Below are positions 44,438-54,744 of a stretch of 64,000 bases of DNA, one piece after another. The stretch comes from Paenibacillus pectinilyticus. Its GTDB lineage: Bacteria; Bacillota; Bacilli; Paenibacillales; NBRC-103111. Location: the NCBI RefSeq assembly GCF_001700435.1, contig NZ_LYPC01000028.1, positions 258,288 to 322,287 on the forward strand, read 5' to 3'. Every line of letters starts with the position of its first letter. Positions within the stretch are counted from its first letter, which is position 1. A program made the translations under genes and the position numbers. The notes under the pieces were generated by a model. It was not told where the DNA came from. It saw only the letters and a program-made list of their open reading frames with translations, and did no database searches.

Positions 44438-44656
44438 ATGGAGGAATTACTTAACAAAATGATGCTCCAGTTGGAAAGAATGGACGCAAAAATTGATCGT
44501 ATCCAACATACAATGGAATCACATCATCTCGAAAACATCGATTCAAATAACCGACTTCTCAAAGTAATACATTCGATGAATGACCGTTTAGATTTTCAAA
44601 GAAATAAGATCACAAAAATCGAGGAAGACATATACTTACTAAAGCAAAAGCATTAG
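44438..44656 (+). CDS. Small coiled-coil protein 1 of 3
   Basis: 72 residues, almost wholly coiled coil: MEELLNKMMLQLERMDAKID, then RIQHTMESHHLENIDSNNRL and a second heptad run DFQRNKITKIEEDIYLLKQ. GAGGTG lies about eleven bases upstream. No membrane segment or catalytic motif. It is followed by two further plus-strand genes of the same style, all starting within 530 bases. I recall similar short Bacilli proteins of unknown function and cannot name a family. Confidence 0.7.
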   Translation: MEELLNKMMLQLERMDAKIDRIQHTMESHHLENIDSNNRLLKVIHSMNDRLDFQRNKITKIEEDIYLLKQKH

Positions 44657-44682
44657 AAATATCTGCATAAGAAGTTGGGCGA

Positions 44683-44949
44683 ATGAGTGACAAAAAGCTA
44701 GATATTCTCATCGGAGAAATACAGAAGGTTAATTCTCGGTTAGATCAAAAAGAAAATTTACTTGTACAACTCATCGACATTGTAAAATCAACGAATACTC
44801 AGACTGATGACATTAAGACTACCATTCAAACGTTTTGTAGCGAGACGAGTGTTAACTTTAAGAAGTTGGACCGCCGTGTAAAGCTCAATGAATCTGATCT
44901 TGACAATACAATGCTTCAAGTCGAAGAATCTCGTACACCTAGAAATTAG
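44683..44949 (+). CDS. Small coiled-coil protein 2 of 3
   Basis: 88 residues. MSDKKLDILIGEIQKVNSRL, then NLLVQLIDIVKSTNTQTDDI, and a charged end VEESRTPRN. It begins 26 bases after the first coiled-coil gene. The upstream sequence AAGTTGGGCGA has only a weak ribosome site, so it may be coupled. Pattern SxLxQxExLLxxLI shared with its neighbours suggests duplication. Confidence 0.65.
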   Translation: MSDKKLDILIGEIQKVNSRLDQKENLLVQLIDIVKSTNTQTDDIKTTIQTFCSETSVNFKKLDRRVKLNESDLDNTMLQVEESRTPRN

Positions 44950-44965
44950 AAAGGAAGATTTCAAC

Positions 44966-45265
44966 TTGAGTGAGCAATTACTGATACAAATTCTAGAAGA
45001 ATTAAAAGAAATTAAAGCGGAACAATCAGAAATGAAATCCATACATAAAGAAATGAATAGCCGCCTGGATTCAATAGAAGCCTTAGTATCTGACATTCCT
45101 CTAATTAAACAAGCAGTCCTAGAAACGCGTGATGATGTCAAGCAACTAGAAACAGCCCAAAAAAGTTTAGCATCAGAACACCAAACCTTTGCGCATCACT
45201 TTAATGTGTTCGATAAACAACTCGTTGAACACGCAATTGAAATTGACAAGCTAAAACACAGATAA
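44966..45265 (+). CDS. Small coiled-coil protein 3 of 3
   Basis: 99 residues beginning at a TTG (LSEQLLIQILEELKEIKAEQ). AAAGGAAG eight bases upstream decides this start; the open frame extends upstream into the previous gene. The protein repeats LDSIEALVSDIPLIKQAVL and ETAQKSLASEHQTF heptads. In Bacillus such short proteins often show QLL...L.ELK..QSEM..I...MNSRLDSIE runs and can be phage-like or hypothetical; I see no phage context. Seventeen bases separate it from the second gene. Confidence 0.7.
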   Translation: MSEQLLIQILEELKEIKAEQSEMKSIHKEMNSRLDSIEALVSDIPLIKQAVLETRDDVKQLETAQKSLASEHQTFAHHFNVFDKQLVEHAIEIDKLKHR

Positions 45266-45277
45266 CGCCAACTTTGT

Positions 45278-45297
45278 AGCCCCGCTGGGCTTTTTAT
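45278..45297 (+). terminator. Terminator after the coiled-coil genes
   Basis: AGCCC (45278-45282), loop CGCT, GGGCT (45287-45291), then TTTTATTTT. Confidence 0.7.
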
Positions 45298-45317
45298 TTT
45301 CACTCCAAACGGAACAT

Positions 45318-45510
45318 ACGTTCTAAATGGAAATCCTCCAGTTATTTTCCCGATTCCAGCTGAAATTTGATGATTAACTGGAAAATAGGTAGGTATTTTT
45401 GGAGTTTTCGCCGTTTTTGAGACAAATCCCTGAAATTAACTGCGTGTTTTCCATTTATTCCTACAGAAATCAAAATTAACACGAAATTAGCTGTATGTTA
45501 TCCCATTATT
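45318..45510. repeat. Copy B of a dispersed intergenic sequence
   Basis: Contains CTAAATGGAAATCCTCCAGT and two related units, GAAATTAACTGCGTGTTTTC (about 45432) and GAAATTAGCTGTATGTTATC (about 45483). Both resemble a stretch near 11921 (GAAATTAGCTACTTGAAATA). No gene is visible in this 45298-45532 gap. Confidence 0.5.
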
Positions 45511-45532
45511 TCGCAAAAGAAAAAAATCAAAA

Positions 45533-45558
45533 AAAAGACCCCCGAAGGAGTCTTTTTT
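45533..45558 (-). terminator. Terminator of groES-groEL
   Basis: AAAGACCCC, loop CGAA, GGAGTCTTT with a long T-run on the minus strand, about 30 bases past the groEL stop. Confidence 0.85.
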
Positions 45559-45588
45559 CACTACATATGTAGAAGCTCTAAGAGCTTC

Positions 45589-47232
<1,644 letters not shown>

Positions 47233-47297
47233 CTAATTAAAAAACCTAAAGATTCATTGTTCAAAAAACGTCTTGCCGATCTATATGCTGCTCTAAC

Positions 47298-47579
47298 TTA
47301 GGCTAATACAGCGAGGATGTCGCTTTCGCGCAAGATCAACAGTTCGCGGCCTTCGTATTTCACTTCAGTTCCAGCGTATTTGGAGAAAATGATGCGGTCG
47401 CCTTCGCTTACTTCAAGCGGAACGCGTACGCCATCTTTCAACGCGCCAGCGCCAACGGCTACAACTTTACCTTCTTGTGGTTTTTCTTTAGCTGTATCTG
47501 GCAGCACGATGCCACTTGCTGTAGTCTCCTCTTTCGCAACGGCTTCAATGATTACTCGATCACCTAACGGTCTGATCAT
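47298..47579 (-). CDS. groES: Co-chaperonin GroES
   Basis: 93 residues. It begins [20 protein letters not shown], has the mobile loop [15 protein letters not shown] and ends ESDILAVL. First gene of groES-groEL, behind a CIRCE operator. Confidence 0.99.
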   Translation of the reverse strand: MIRPLGDRVIIEAVAKEETTASGIVLPDTAKEKPQEGKVVAVGAGALKDGVRVPLEVSEGDRIIFSKYAGTEVKYEGRELLILRESDILAVLA

Positions 47580-47627
47580 GGAAAAATAGCCTCCTTTAGA
47601 AAATTGGTCTTAGTTAAATTTCATTTA

Positions 47628-47654
47628 TTAGCACTCGAATGTGTTTAGTGCTAA
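47628..47654 (-). promoter_or_regulatory. CIRCE operator (HrcA binding site)
   Basis: TTAGCACTC (47628-47636), nine bases, TAGTGCTAA (47646-47654). One change from the TTAGCACTC-N9-GAGTGCTAA consensus. It lies between the promoter and the groES start, so HrcA should repress the operon. Confidence 0.93.
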
Positions 47655-47665
47655 CAACACCTCTT

Positions 47666-47694
47666 ATGATACTCATTCCGGGAGTAATTTGCAA
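47666..47694 (-). promoter_or_regulatory. groES-groEL sigma-A promoter
   Basis: TTGCAA (47689-47694) and TATCAT (47666-47671) with 17-base spacing on the minus strand, just upstream of CIRCE. Confidence 0.75.
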
Positions 47695-47772
47695 GTCCTT
47701 TTACACATTTTTCATTCTTGAGGACACCCCCCTCATTCTATCCAAATGGCAACCAAATATTCCCTTTACGAA

Positions 47773-47799
47773 TAAAAAAAAGCCTACCCGGCAGGTAGA
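47773..47799 (-). terminator. Terminator after tatC
   Basis: GCCTACCCGGC/AGGTAG-type stem (CTACC and GGTAG arms, 47784-47799) followed by eight T on the minus strand. Confidence 0.8.
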
Positions 47800-47819
47800 C
47801 AATTTTCATGGTTTCTTTC

Positions 47820-48575
47820 TTATTTAGGACCGAACTCCAGTTCCCAGGCCGCATCTTTAGCAAGCTGCTTGCGATAAATGAAACCGGACATAAACACACT
47901 GAACTCATACAAAATAATGAGCGGAACTGAAACTAAGATGGCCGAAATGGCATCTGGAGGGGTAATAACCGTAGCCAGTACCACCATGAGCATGTAGGCG
48001 TATCTTCTAAACTTATGCAGACGCTTCGGATTCAACAGCTTAATTTTCGTCAGGAACATCACGACAATCGGCATTTCGAAAACACAGGCCAACGGAAGAA
48101 TGATGTTGAACATGAACGTAAAGTACTGCGCAGCACCATACATTTCATTGATTTCAAGGCTCTTACTAATTGAAGAAGTAAAGTAAAAGGCCATCGGAAA
48201 CACAACCCAATATCCGAAGGAGAGTCCGATCAAAAATAGTAAAAACGCATAAGGTACATAAACGAGCGAAGCTTTCTGCTCCGTTTCACGCAAGCCTGGC
48301 TTCACGAAGGCCCATATATGATACAGAATAACAGGCAATGTGATTAGAATCCCAACCGCTAAACCGAAATTCATATACAAGCGCAGGGCATCCCAAGGCG
48401 AGAATACGTTCCAACCGATATCTCTGGCTGGCGGGATACTTTTGAGGTACCGAATAATCGGTTTCGCTGCAACAAGTCCGCCTACCATGCCGACGACCAG
48501 TACAACTAATATCCACATAATTCGCTTACGCAGCTCACCAAGGTGCTCTACGAGCGACATTTCATCATTTAACAT
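47820..48575 (-). CDS. tatC: Twin-arginine translocase subunit TatC
   Basis: 251 residues with six membrane helices. The N-terminus MSLVEHLGELRKRIMW carries the conserved Glu-Leu-Arg-Arg region that reads twin-arginine signals, and FGYWVVFPMAFYF plus PDAISAILVSVPLIILYE match the family. AGGTGG lies before the ATG at 48575. It is the last gene of the fthC-to-tatC minus-strand run and follows tatA. Confidence 0.97.
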   Translation of the reverse strand: MLNDEMSLVEHLGELRKRIMWILVVLVVGMVGGLVAAKPIIRYLKSIPPARDIGWNVFSPWDALRLYMNFGLAVGILITLPVILYHIWAFVKPGLRETEQKASLVYVPYAFLLFLIGLSFGYWVVFPMAFYFTSSISKSLEINEMYGAAQYFTFMFNIILPLACVFEMPIVVMFLTKIKLLNPKRLHKFRRYAYMLMVVLATVITPPDAISAILVSVPLIILYEFSVFMSGFIYRKQLAKDAAWELEFGPK

Positions 48576-48653
48576 GCTTCCACCTACCTAATCTAGTGCC
48601 AACAACCTGCTAGGTTGAACCACTTCTTATGCTAAAATGCTTAAAATGTACCG

Positions 48654-49199
48654 CTAGTCCGGTAACCGCCGGACATTGCTAGTGCTGCCTGGCTGCTGCG
48701 CCTGCGCCGGGGTAGGTGCCGAGGCTTGTGCAGGAGCGGAGGCCAACACATCCGCTGCGGATGGTATGCTCTCAGCCGTTACTGGCGAGCCTGTGACGAG
48801 AATAGCCTTCGAAGACTTGTTTGTGACGAAGGCCACCGCAGGCTTCTCCGTGGACATACGTAAAGCATCTTCAGCCCGGTCTGATGCGTCTCTCTCCGTA
48901 ACCTGTACAGGATTCGACGTAAGGGGCGCTATCGACTCGTCTGCAACCACCTCGTCCTGTGCAGGATTCCCTGCCACCACGACAGGTGAAACCGGATCAG
49001 GCACGAGTGGAGCGCTTGTTGCTTGTGATACTTGCGGCGGTTTCGGCTCATCTTTCATCAACTCATTCGCGGCTTGCTTGAAATCCCTCAGCGTTTTGCC
49101 CAGCATGCGCCCGATTTCCGGGAGCTTTTGCGGTCCGAAGAGCACAAGGGCAACGACTGCGATCAATAAAAGCTCGCTAAATCCTATATTTTGAAACAT
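48654..49199 (-). CDS. tatA: TatA/TatB-type translocase subunit with long C-terminal extension
   Basis: 181 residues. The first 55 ([20 protein letters not shown], then [18 protein letters not shown]) are a typical TatA: membrane helix, FGP hinge and amphipathic helix. Ordinary Firmicute TatA proteins are about 55-90 residues. Here the tail adds about 125 residues rich in Pro, Ala, Ser and Val with no clear fold. TatB proteins also have longer tails, but the [10 protein letters not shown] hinge is TatA-like. It pairs with tatC. Confidence 0.92.
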   Translation of the reverse strand: MFQNIGFSELLLIAVVALVLFGPQKLPEIGRMLGKTLRDFKQAANELMKDEPKPPQVSQATSAPLVPDPVSPVVVAGNPAQDEVVADESIAPLTSNPVQVTERDASDRAEDALRMSTEKPAVAFVTNKSSKAILVTGSPVTAESIPSAADVLASAPAQASAPTPAQAQQPGSTSNVRRLPD

Positions 49200-49217
49200 A
49201 CCTTCATCTCCAATACC

Positions 49218-50240
49218 CTAACACTGATAGAATCCGCCGTAGCCCATCTCCGTGATGTCGCTGCGCACGATTTCCTCGCCTGCGCAGATGCGCGGCAGCA
49301 GCACGTCAAAAGACGTGTACGGGTCGTGCATCACGCAACCCGGCAAGCCCATGATCGGCAGATCGCCTAGATAGGCGATCATCAGCATCGAGCCCGGCAG
49401 CATCGGCGTGCCGTAGCTGACCACGCGGGCGCCGGCCGCCTTGATCGCACCTGGCGTGCGATCATCCGGGTCCACGGACATGCCGCCCGTGACCAACACC
49501 AGATCCACGCCTAGCGCGACAAGCGCGTGGATCTCACCAACAATCGCTTCGCTGTCATCGAGCGCGAAGCGGTGCTCTACAACCTGGGAGCCGAGCTGCG
49601 CGACCTTCTCTTTCACAACGGGGCCGAATTTATCCGTGATTCGGCCCTTGAAGACCTCGCTGCCCGTCGTGATCACGCCGACGCGCAGCGCCCGAAATGG
49701 CTTCACCTCAAGCAACGTGAAGCCCTCTGCCCGGCGAGCCGCGGCAAGCCGCTCGACCTCTTCAACCTTCGCTTCGTCGACAATCAGCGGGATCACCCGC
49801 GTCCCGACCAGCGAAGCGCCGGCTTGAACGACCGTGTTGCTGCGAATCGTCGACAACACGACTTCATCGATGGCGTTCACGCTGTCCACGAACGCCTTTT
49901 CGATCTTAACCAAACCGTGAATCTCCGATTTCACGTTCACTTTCCCCTCATGCGGCTCCGTGAGCCTGAGGTCCAAACTCGTCCCTGCCATGGCCCGCGC
50001 CATGCGCAGGGCAGCCTCATCCTCATGGAGATAGCCAGGCTGCAGCTCCATCACATAAATATGTTCCTTGCCGATGCTCAGCAAGGCAGGAATGTCTGCT
50101 TCTGTCACCTGATGGCCTTTACGAAACAAACGCCCCTTGAACTCGCCCGGCAAGATCTGCGTAAGGTCATGCGGCAGAATCATGCCGATCGCATCCTCCA
50201 CTTTGACCTCACGCAGCATGGAAGTGTTGGTATCCTTCAC
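49218..50240 (-). CDS. Molybdopterin-binding domain protein (MoeA-related)
   Basis: 340 residues. The C-terminal half is a MoCF-biosynthesis fold with GVITTGSEVFKGRITDKFGP, VLVTGGMSVDPDDRTPGAI and PGSMLMIAYLGDLPIMGLPG. The N-terminal part resembles MoeA-like linkers but lacks the full MoeA domain set (usually about 400 residues). It likely helps insert molybdenum or regulates cofactor use. A GTG start overlaps the end of the moaB-like gene by four bases. An ATG eight codons in is also possible. Confidence 0.85.
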   Translation of the reverse strand: MKDTNTSMLREVKVEDAIGMILPHDLTQILPGEFKGRLFRKGHQVTEADIPALLSIGKEHIYVMELQPGYLHEDEAALRMARAMAGTSLDLRLTEPHEGKVNVKSEIHGLVKIEKAFVDSVNAIDEVVLSTIRSNTVVQAGASLVGTRVIPLIVDEAKVEEVERLAAARRAEGFTLLEVKPFRALRVGVITTGSEVFKGRITDKFGPVVKEKVAQLGSQVVEHRFALDDSEAIVGEIHALVALGVDLVLVTGGMSVDPDDRTPGAIKAAGARVVSYGTPMLPGSMLMIAYLGDLPIMGLPGCVMHDPYTSFDVLLPRICAGEEIVRSDITEMGYGGFYQC

Positions 50241-50728
50241 CCGTGATCGCCTTCTTTACCCGTCAGAATTCCTAGAGCATGCGGCAATTGGTCAATAATC
50301 GCCATCAAGTTCTCTTGTACACCCTTCGGACTGCCTGGCAGATTAATAATCAGCGTACGTCCGCGAATCCCAGAAACCGCTCTGGACAGCATCGCTTTCT
50401 TCGTTTTCTGCATCGAGATCATCCGCATCGCTTCCGCAAAGCCTGGCGCAACACGATCGATGACATTCAACGTCGCTTCCGGTGTTACATCCCTTGGAGC
50501 TAGGCCTGTTCCGCCCGTTGTTAGAATCAAATCAGCTTGATAATAATCCGTCATTTCTATTAAGGAAGCCATAATTTCGTCCATCTCGTCCGGCACAACC
50601 CGATACTCGATGATTTCGCCTTGAATCTCTTCTTCAATCAGCTCGCGGATTACCTGAGCGCTAGTGTCTTCTCGTTCTCCTCGGTAACCGCGGTCACTGG
50701 CTGTCAAAATCGCAACTTTCCAGTGCAT
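50237..50728 (-). CDS. moaB: MoaB/MogA molybdenum cofactor protein
   Basis: 163 residues. KVAILTASDRGYRGEREDTS, LILTTGGTGLAPRDVTPEAT and IRGRTLIINLPGSPKGVQEN are the MoaB/Mog hallmarks, including the Asp that activates molybdopterin by adenylylation. It lies between moaC and the MoeA-related gene. Confidence 0.95.
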   Translation of the reverse strand: MHWKVAILTASDRGYRGEREDTSAQVIRELIEEEIQGEIIEYRVVPDEMDEIMASLIEMTDYYQADLILTTGGTGLAPRDVTPEATLNVIDRVAPGFAEAMRMISMQKTKKAMLSRAVSGIRGRTLIINLPGSPKGVQENLMAIIDQLPHALGILTGKEGDHG

Positions 50729-50813
50729 CCTTCGTCACCTCTCCCTTGTTCACTGAATGAGATAACCCCACTAACCTGCGTGATTGTCAGAAATTTACTG
50801 CTACTATCACGCT

Positions 50814-51302
50814 TTAATTCTCTTGCCTGTGAAAATCCCCGTTTTTCCCGCCTGTTTTCATGACAAGCAGCGTCGAGTTAATGATCATGTCTTTCTCTAC
50901 CGCTTTGCACATGTCATACACGGTTAATGCCGCGGCTGACACAGCGGTCAAAGCTTCCATTTCTACCCCTGTCGGACCCGTTGTTCGTACAGTTGCTTCT
51001 ATGTATAGTTCATTGATGCCGTTATTCGCAAACTGAATATCAACCCCAGTGAGTGCAATCGGATGACACATGGGAATCCAGTCAGACGTTTTTTTGGCGG
51101 CCATAATGCCAGCCACTTGCGCTACGGCGAGAACGTCGCCTTTTTTCATTTTACCCTGCACAATGAGCTCTAGGGTCTCAGCCTTCATTAATAAGGTGGA
51201 ACGCGCAGTAGCCGTACGTTTCGTTTCCGCTTTCTCCGAAATGTCGACCATGCGAGCTCTACCTTGTTCATTAAAATGTGTCAACGGTGAAGATTCGGAC
51301 AC
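50814..51302 (-). CDS. moaC: Cyclic pyranopterin monophosphate synthase MoaC
   Basis: 162 residues. The Lys/His active site is in [16 protein letters not shown], and [20 protein letters not shown] and KAVEKDM are diagnostic. With MoaA it makes cyclic pyranopterin from GTP. The start is GTG at 51302, six bases after GAGGTG. In B. subtilis moaC lies between ydiF and rex-tatAY-tatCY; here rex is absent and molybdenum genes take its place. Confidence 0.96.
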   Translation of the reverse strand: MSESSPLTHFNEQGRARMVDISEKAETKRTATARSTLLMKAETLELIVQGKMKKGDVLAVAQVAGIMAAKKTSDWIPMCHPIALTGVDIQFANNGINELYIEATVRTTGPTGVEMEALTAVSAAALTVYDMCKAVEKDMIINSTLLVMKTGGKNGDFHRQEN

Positions 51303-51318
51303 GACAATCACCTCAAGA

Positions 51319-51951
51319 TCAACTTTCTGTTTTGAACACCATCTTGCTTTCCGTTACGATCCCATCCACACGGAAATCGTGCCAGGAGGAAGGTACTGCC
51401 GGAATCAATTGCTTATCAAATGCAGCCGCAACGGCAAAAGGTCTTTTCAGACCACGCGCAGCGAATAATTGCATAAAGCGGTCATAGAAGCCGCCGCCGT
51501 AACCCAGACGTCCGAAATCCATGTCAAAAGCCAGACCTGGCACGACGATCATAGAAAGGGTTCCTAAGTCATGCTCAATTGGCACGTCATTACGCGGCTC
51601 TCGGATGCCGTAAGCACCGCTTTCGAGGTCTTCGTAACGGCTTATAATATGCAAATTCATCGTCTTCGTATCTGCCACTACCTTCGGTATCAGCACACGA
51701 ATTCCCTGCTGCCAGCACCATTCCATGAAGGGGGCAACATCGGGCTCTGATCGAAAAGGCATATAGCTCATAATGGTCGGCTGTGAACCGGTCCTGACTT
51801 GACCATTTTCAAACAGCTTATCTGTACATAGCTTTACCATTCTCTGATGGATGAGCAGTTCCTTCTCTTCGCGTGTCTCCGAAACGATCGAAGCACGTCG
51901 TATTTCCATTTCCTTGCGTAATTCTATTTTCCGCTCTCGGATGTTCATCAT
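51319..51951 (-). CDS. 5-formyltetrahydrofolate cyclo-ligase
   Basis: 210 residues. [34 protein letters not shown], and the ATP site [26 protein letters not shown] are the family pattern. It converts 5-formyl-THF to methenyl-THF. It is the first gene of a minus-strand set with moaC, 16 bases apart. Start ATG at 51951 or the next codon. Confidence 0.94.
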   Translation of the reverse strand: MMNIRERKIELRKEMEIRRASIVSETREEKELLIHQRMVKLCTDKLFENGQVRTGSQPTIMSYMPFRSEPDVAPFMEWCWQQGIRVLIPKVVADTKTMNLHIISRYEDLESGAYGIREPRNDVPIEHDLGTLSMIVVPGLAFDMDFGRLGYGGGFYDRFMQLFAARGLKRPFAVAAAFDKQLIPAVPSSWHDFRVDGIVTESKMVFKTES

Positions 51952-52243
51952 AAGCTACAGCCCTTCCTAGCGAGGAGTGGTTTCCCCCATTTTAACATAA
52001 ATAAAGTAAAAAACTATACTCGTGCCCGCGAAGCTCTAGAATGCGCGATATTTCAAGCCTTTTCACACTATATTTCTCATTCTCTTCGGGTTCTTCGACA
52101 TCCTTCTTTTCCTAAATTAAGCAGGCGTTGCTCACTTACTTCGTGTATACTAATGATTTGATGGGATTGAATGTGGGCCTAAGGGTCAACTTAAATATGT
52201 TCTTACATGACTATGCAGCGAAAACGCAGGAGGTAGCAGCAAC

Positions 52244-54223
52244 ATGCTATTACAAGTTTCTAATATTTCCAAAAGCTATGGAGTACGCGCTGTACTCTCC
52301 AATATAACGCTTCAGATTGAAAACCGTGAACGCATCGGGCTAGTCGGCGTCAATGGTGCCGGAAAGTCTACGCTTCTGCAAATCATCGCGGGTGAAATGT
52401 CATATGACAGCGGCGATCTGTTCAAGGCGAAAGAAACAAAAATCGGCTATTTGAAGCAAAACAGCGGTCTGAATACGAACAAATCGATTTGGAATGAGCT
52501 GCTCAGTGTGTTCAGTTCCTTGCTTGAAACAGAACGCGAACTGCGTGAACTAGAAGCGCTTATGGCAGACCCTGATCTCATTTCCGATGAGAAAAAGTAC
52601 GAAACCACCATGAACCGGTATGCGCTGCGCTCCGAATGGTTCCGAGAGCATGGCGGCTATGAAATTGAGGCCAAGATCCGCGGTATTTTGCACGGCATGG
52701 GCTTCGGTCAGTTTGCACCTGAAACGTTGGTAAGCACCCTGAGCGGTGGTCAGAAAACGAGATTGGCTTTGGCTAAAATGCTCCTGGAGGAGCCTGATCT
52801 GTTGATGCTCGATGAGCCTACCAACCATCTGGATATCGCCACATTAACTTGGCTCGAGGGTTATCTCCGCGGCTACCCAGGCGCCATTCTCGTCGTTTCT
52901 CATGACCGGTACTTCCTCGATGCCTTAGTAACGTCGATTTATGAGATTGAACGGCATGCGTCCAAACGATATACGGGTAATTATTCCCGTTTTATTGAAA
53001 TTAAAGAAGCGAATTATGAAATTGAGATGAAACAGTTCGAGAAACAGCAAGAAGAGATCTCCAAACTGGAGGATTTCGTGCAGCGCAACATCGTGCGTGC
53101 TTCAACAACGAAGAGAGCGCAGTCGCGCCGTAAGCAATTGGAGAAAATGGACCGCTTAGATAAACCAATGGGCGATTTGAAGCGCGCTTCCTTCTCCTTC
53201 GAAATCGAGCAAACCTCAGGTAAAGAAGTCCTGGCGGTAGATCGGATATCGATTTCCTATGACGGCGTGAATCGTCTCCTCGACGGCGTCTCCTTCCAGC
53301 TTCGTCGTTCCGAAACAGCGGCTCTAATTGGACCTAATGGGGTCGGGAAATCAACCTTGCTCAAGACGTTAATTGGCGCGCACAAACAGGACGCTGGTAC
53401 GTTCAAATGGGGAGCCGGTGTCACGATTGGTTACTACGACCAAGAACAGACTGGCCTCACCCCGTCCAACAACGTGCTAGAGGAAGTGTGGAACACGTAC
53501 CCTCATTTAGAGGAAGCGCGTATTCGTACCGTGCTGGGCAGCTTTCTTTTTAGCGGCGAGGACGTATTTAAGAAAATCGCTGCATTAAGCGGCGGTGAAA
53601 AAGCCCGTGTCGCCTTAGCTAAGCTTATGCTGCAGAAGGCTAACGTTTTAATTCTCGATGAGCCTACCAACCATTTGGACTTATATAGTAAGGAAGTGCT
53701 GGAATCCGCGTTGATGGACTATGAGGGTACCCTCTTATTCATTTCCCATGACCGATACTTTCTCAATAAAATGGCGGAGAGCATGCTCGATTTGCAAAAG
53801 GATGGCTTAACCAGCTATCTGGGCAACTATGATGACTACGTGGAGAAAAAAGCAGAACTGGCCGAAATGGAAGCCAAGCGTTTAGCCAAGGAAGCTGAGA
53901 AGAAAGCAGCTGGCAGTTCAACTTCAGGTAGTGGCAGCAAGGGGGTAGTCCCTTCTACTGTGAAAAGCGATCCTGCCAGCGGTGGCAGCTATGAGGCGGA
54001 CAAGTTAGCTAAGCGTGAGGAGCGCAGTCGTCAACGGAAACTGGAGCAGCTTGAGTTGGATATTGCACGGCTTGAAGAAGAAGTGACGGCTCTCGAGGCT
54101 GAACTCGCAGATCCGGCTGTGTATAACGACTATGTGCTTGTTCAGGAAAAAACGGCTGAGGTTGATCGTCGGAAGAGCTCACTTGCAGCTTGTTATGAGG
54201 AATGGGAAGTCTTATTGGCCTAA
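52244..54223 (+). CDS. ydiF: ABC-F family ATPase (YdiF-like)
   Basis: 659 residues with two ABC cassettes. First Walker A GLVGVNGAGKSTLLQIIAGE, signature LSGGQKTRLALAKM, Walker B LLMLDEPTNHLD. Second Walker A ALIGPNGVGKSTLLKTLIGA, LSGGEKARVALAKL, LILDEPTNHLD. The inter-domain linker (FVQRNIVRASTTKRAQSRRK) is the ABC-F P-site tRNA region, and the C-terminus is a coiled coil. ABC-F proteins act on ribosomes. AGGAGG lies before the ATG. It is transcribed toward the DnaA-box region and ends at a strong hairpin. Confidence 0.95.
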   Translation: MLLQVSNISKSYGVRAVLSNITLQIENRERIGLVGVNGAGKSTLLQIIAGEMSYDSGDLFKAKETKIGYLKQNSGLNTNKSIWNELLSVFSSLLETERELRELEALMADPDLISDEKKYETTMNRYALRSEWFREHGGYEIEAKIRGILHGMGFGQFAPETLVSTLSGGQKTRLALAKMLLEEPDLLMLDEPTNHLDIATLTWLEGYLRGYPGAILVVSHDRYFLDALVTSIYEIERHASKRYTGNYSRFIEIKEANYEIEMKQFEKQQEEISKLEDFVQRNIVRASTTKRAQSRRKQLEKMDRLDKPMGDLKRASFSFEIEQTSGKEVLAVDRISISYDGVNRLLDGVSFQLRRSETAALIGPNGVGKSTLLKTLIGAHKQDAGTFKWGAGVTIGYYDQEQTGLTPSNNVLEEVWNTYPHLEEARIRTVLGSFLFSGEDVFKKIAALSGGEKARVALAKLMLQKANVLILDEPTNHLDLYSKEVLESALMDYEGTLLFISHDRYFLNKMAESMLDLQKDGLTSYLGNYDDYVEKKAELAEMEAKRLAKEAEKKAAGSSTSGSGSKGVVPSTVKSDPASGGSYEADKLAKREERSRQRKLEQLELDIARLEEEVTALEAELADPAVYNDYVLVQEKTAEVDRRKSSLAACYEEWEVLLA

Positions 54224-54241
54224 AATAGTTGATGGATGGGG

Positions 54242-54269
54242 TCCACGTCAGATGACGTGGGCTTTTTTG
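54242..54269 (+). terminator. Terminator after ydiF
   Basis: CCACGTCA (54243-54250), GA, TGACGTGG (54253-54260), then GCTTTTTT. Confidence 0.9.
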
Positions 54270-54300
54270 TTGCATGGGTCGTTGGGGTATTGGGATGGAT

Positions 54301-54698
54301 TGTGGACAACTTCACAAAAAGTTCAAAGATACCCACAGAAACAACTTTGATTTTATCCACCTATGTTGACAAACCTGTTGAAAGGCTCATTTTAGGATGA
54401 GTACAGTCCTCTTATACACACTTAAATAATGACGAATTGTTCCGATAATTTAAACGGCTGCTTATTAGAGGCAATTTAGTTATTCACATCGTTATCCACA
54501 GAAAATGAGGGGCAAATTCCGCCCCCCATCAAGCTTTTTACACTTTATTCATAAAGTTATCCACATTACCCACATTTAATTGTGAAAAAGTTATCCCTTT
54601 CATTGCCCCCTAAAAAAGGTTGATAGATCAATTTTTCTTGAAGTTATACACATTGTACACAGGGGGTGTGCATAACCTTGCTCACATGCTGTGTATAT
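54301..54698. other. DnaA-box cluster
   Basis: About 400 bases between ydiF and leuA with no gene. Six exact TTATNCACA boxes: TTATACACA (54412), TTATTCACA (54480), TTATCCACA (54492), TTATCCACA (54557), TTATACACA (54644) on the plus strand and TGTGCATAA (54667, reverse). At least seven more have one mismatch, for example TGTGGACAA (54301), TTATCCACC (54353), TTACCCACA (54566), TTGTACACA (54653) and TGTGTATAT (54690). Chance would rarely give this density. The flanks are not dnaA-dnaN, so it is probably not oriC but a DnaA-titrating or regulatory cluster. B. subtilis has, as I recall, DnaA-box clusters away from oriC, one near gcp/ydiF. Confidence 0.85.
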
Positions 54699-54744
54699 AT
54701 CTAAGTTTTCTTACAATTTACTCGAAAAGCGCAAAACTTGTTGA

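Noticed and set aside
54301-54698. Replication origin
   Set aside because: DnaA boxes are present but dnaA, dnaN, rpmH and a clear DNA-unwinding element next to them are not; the neighbours fit a chromosomal DnaA-titration site.
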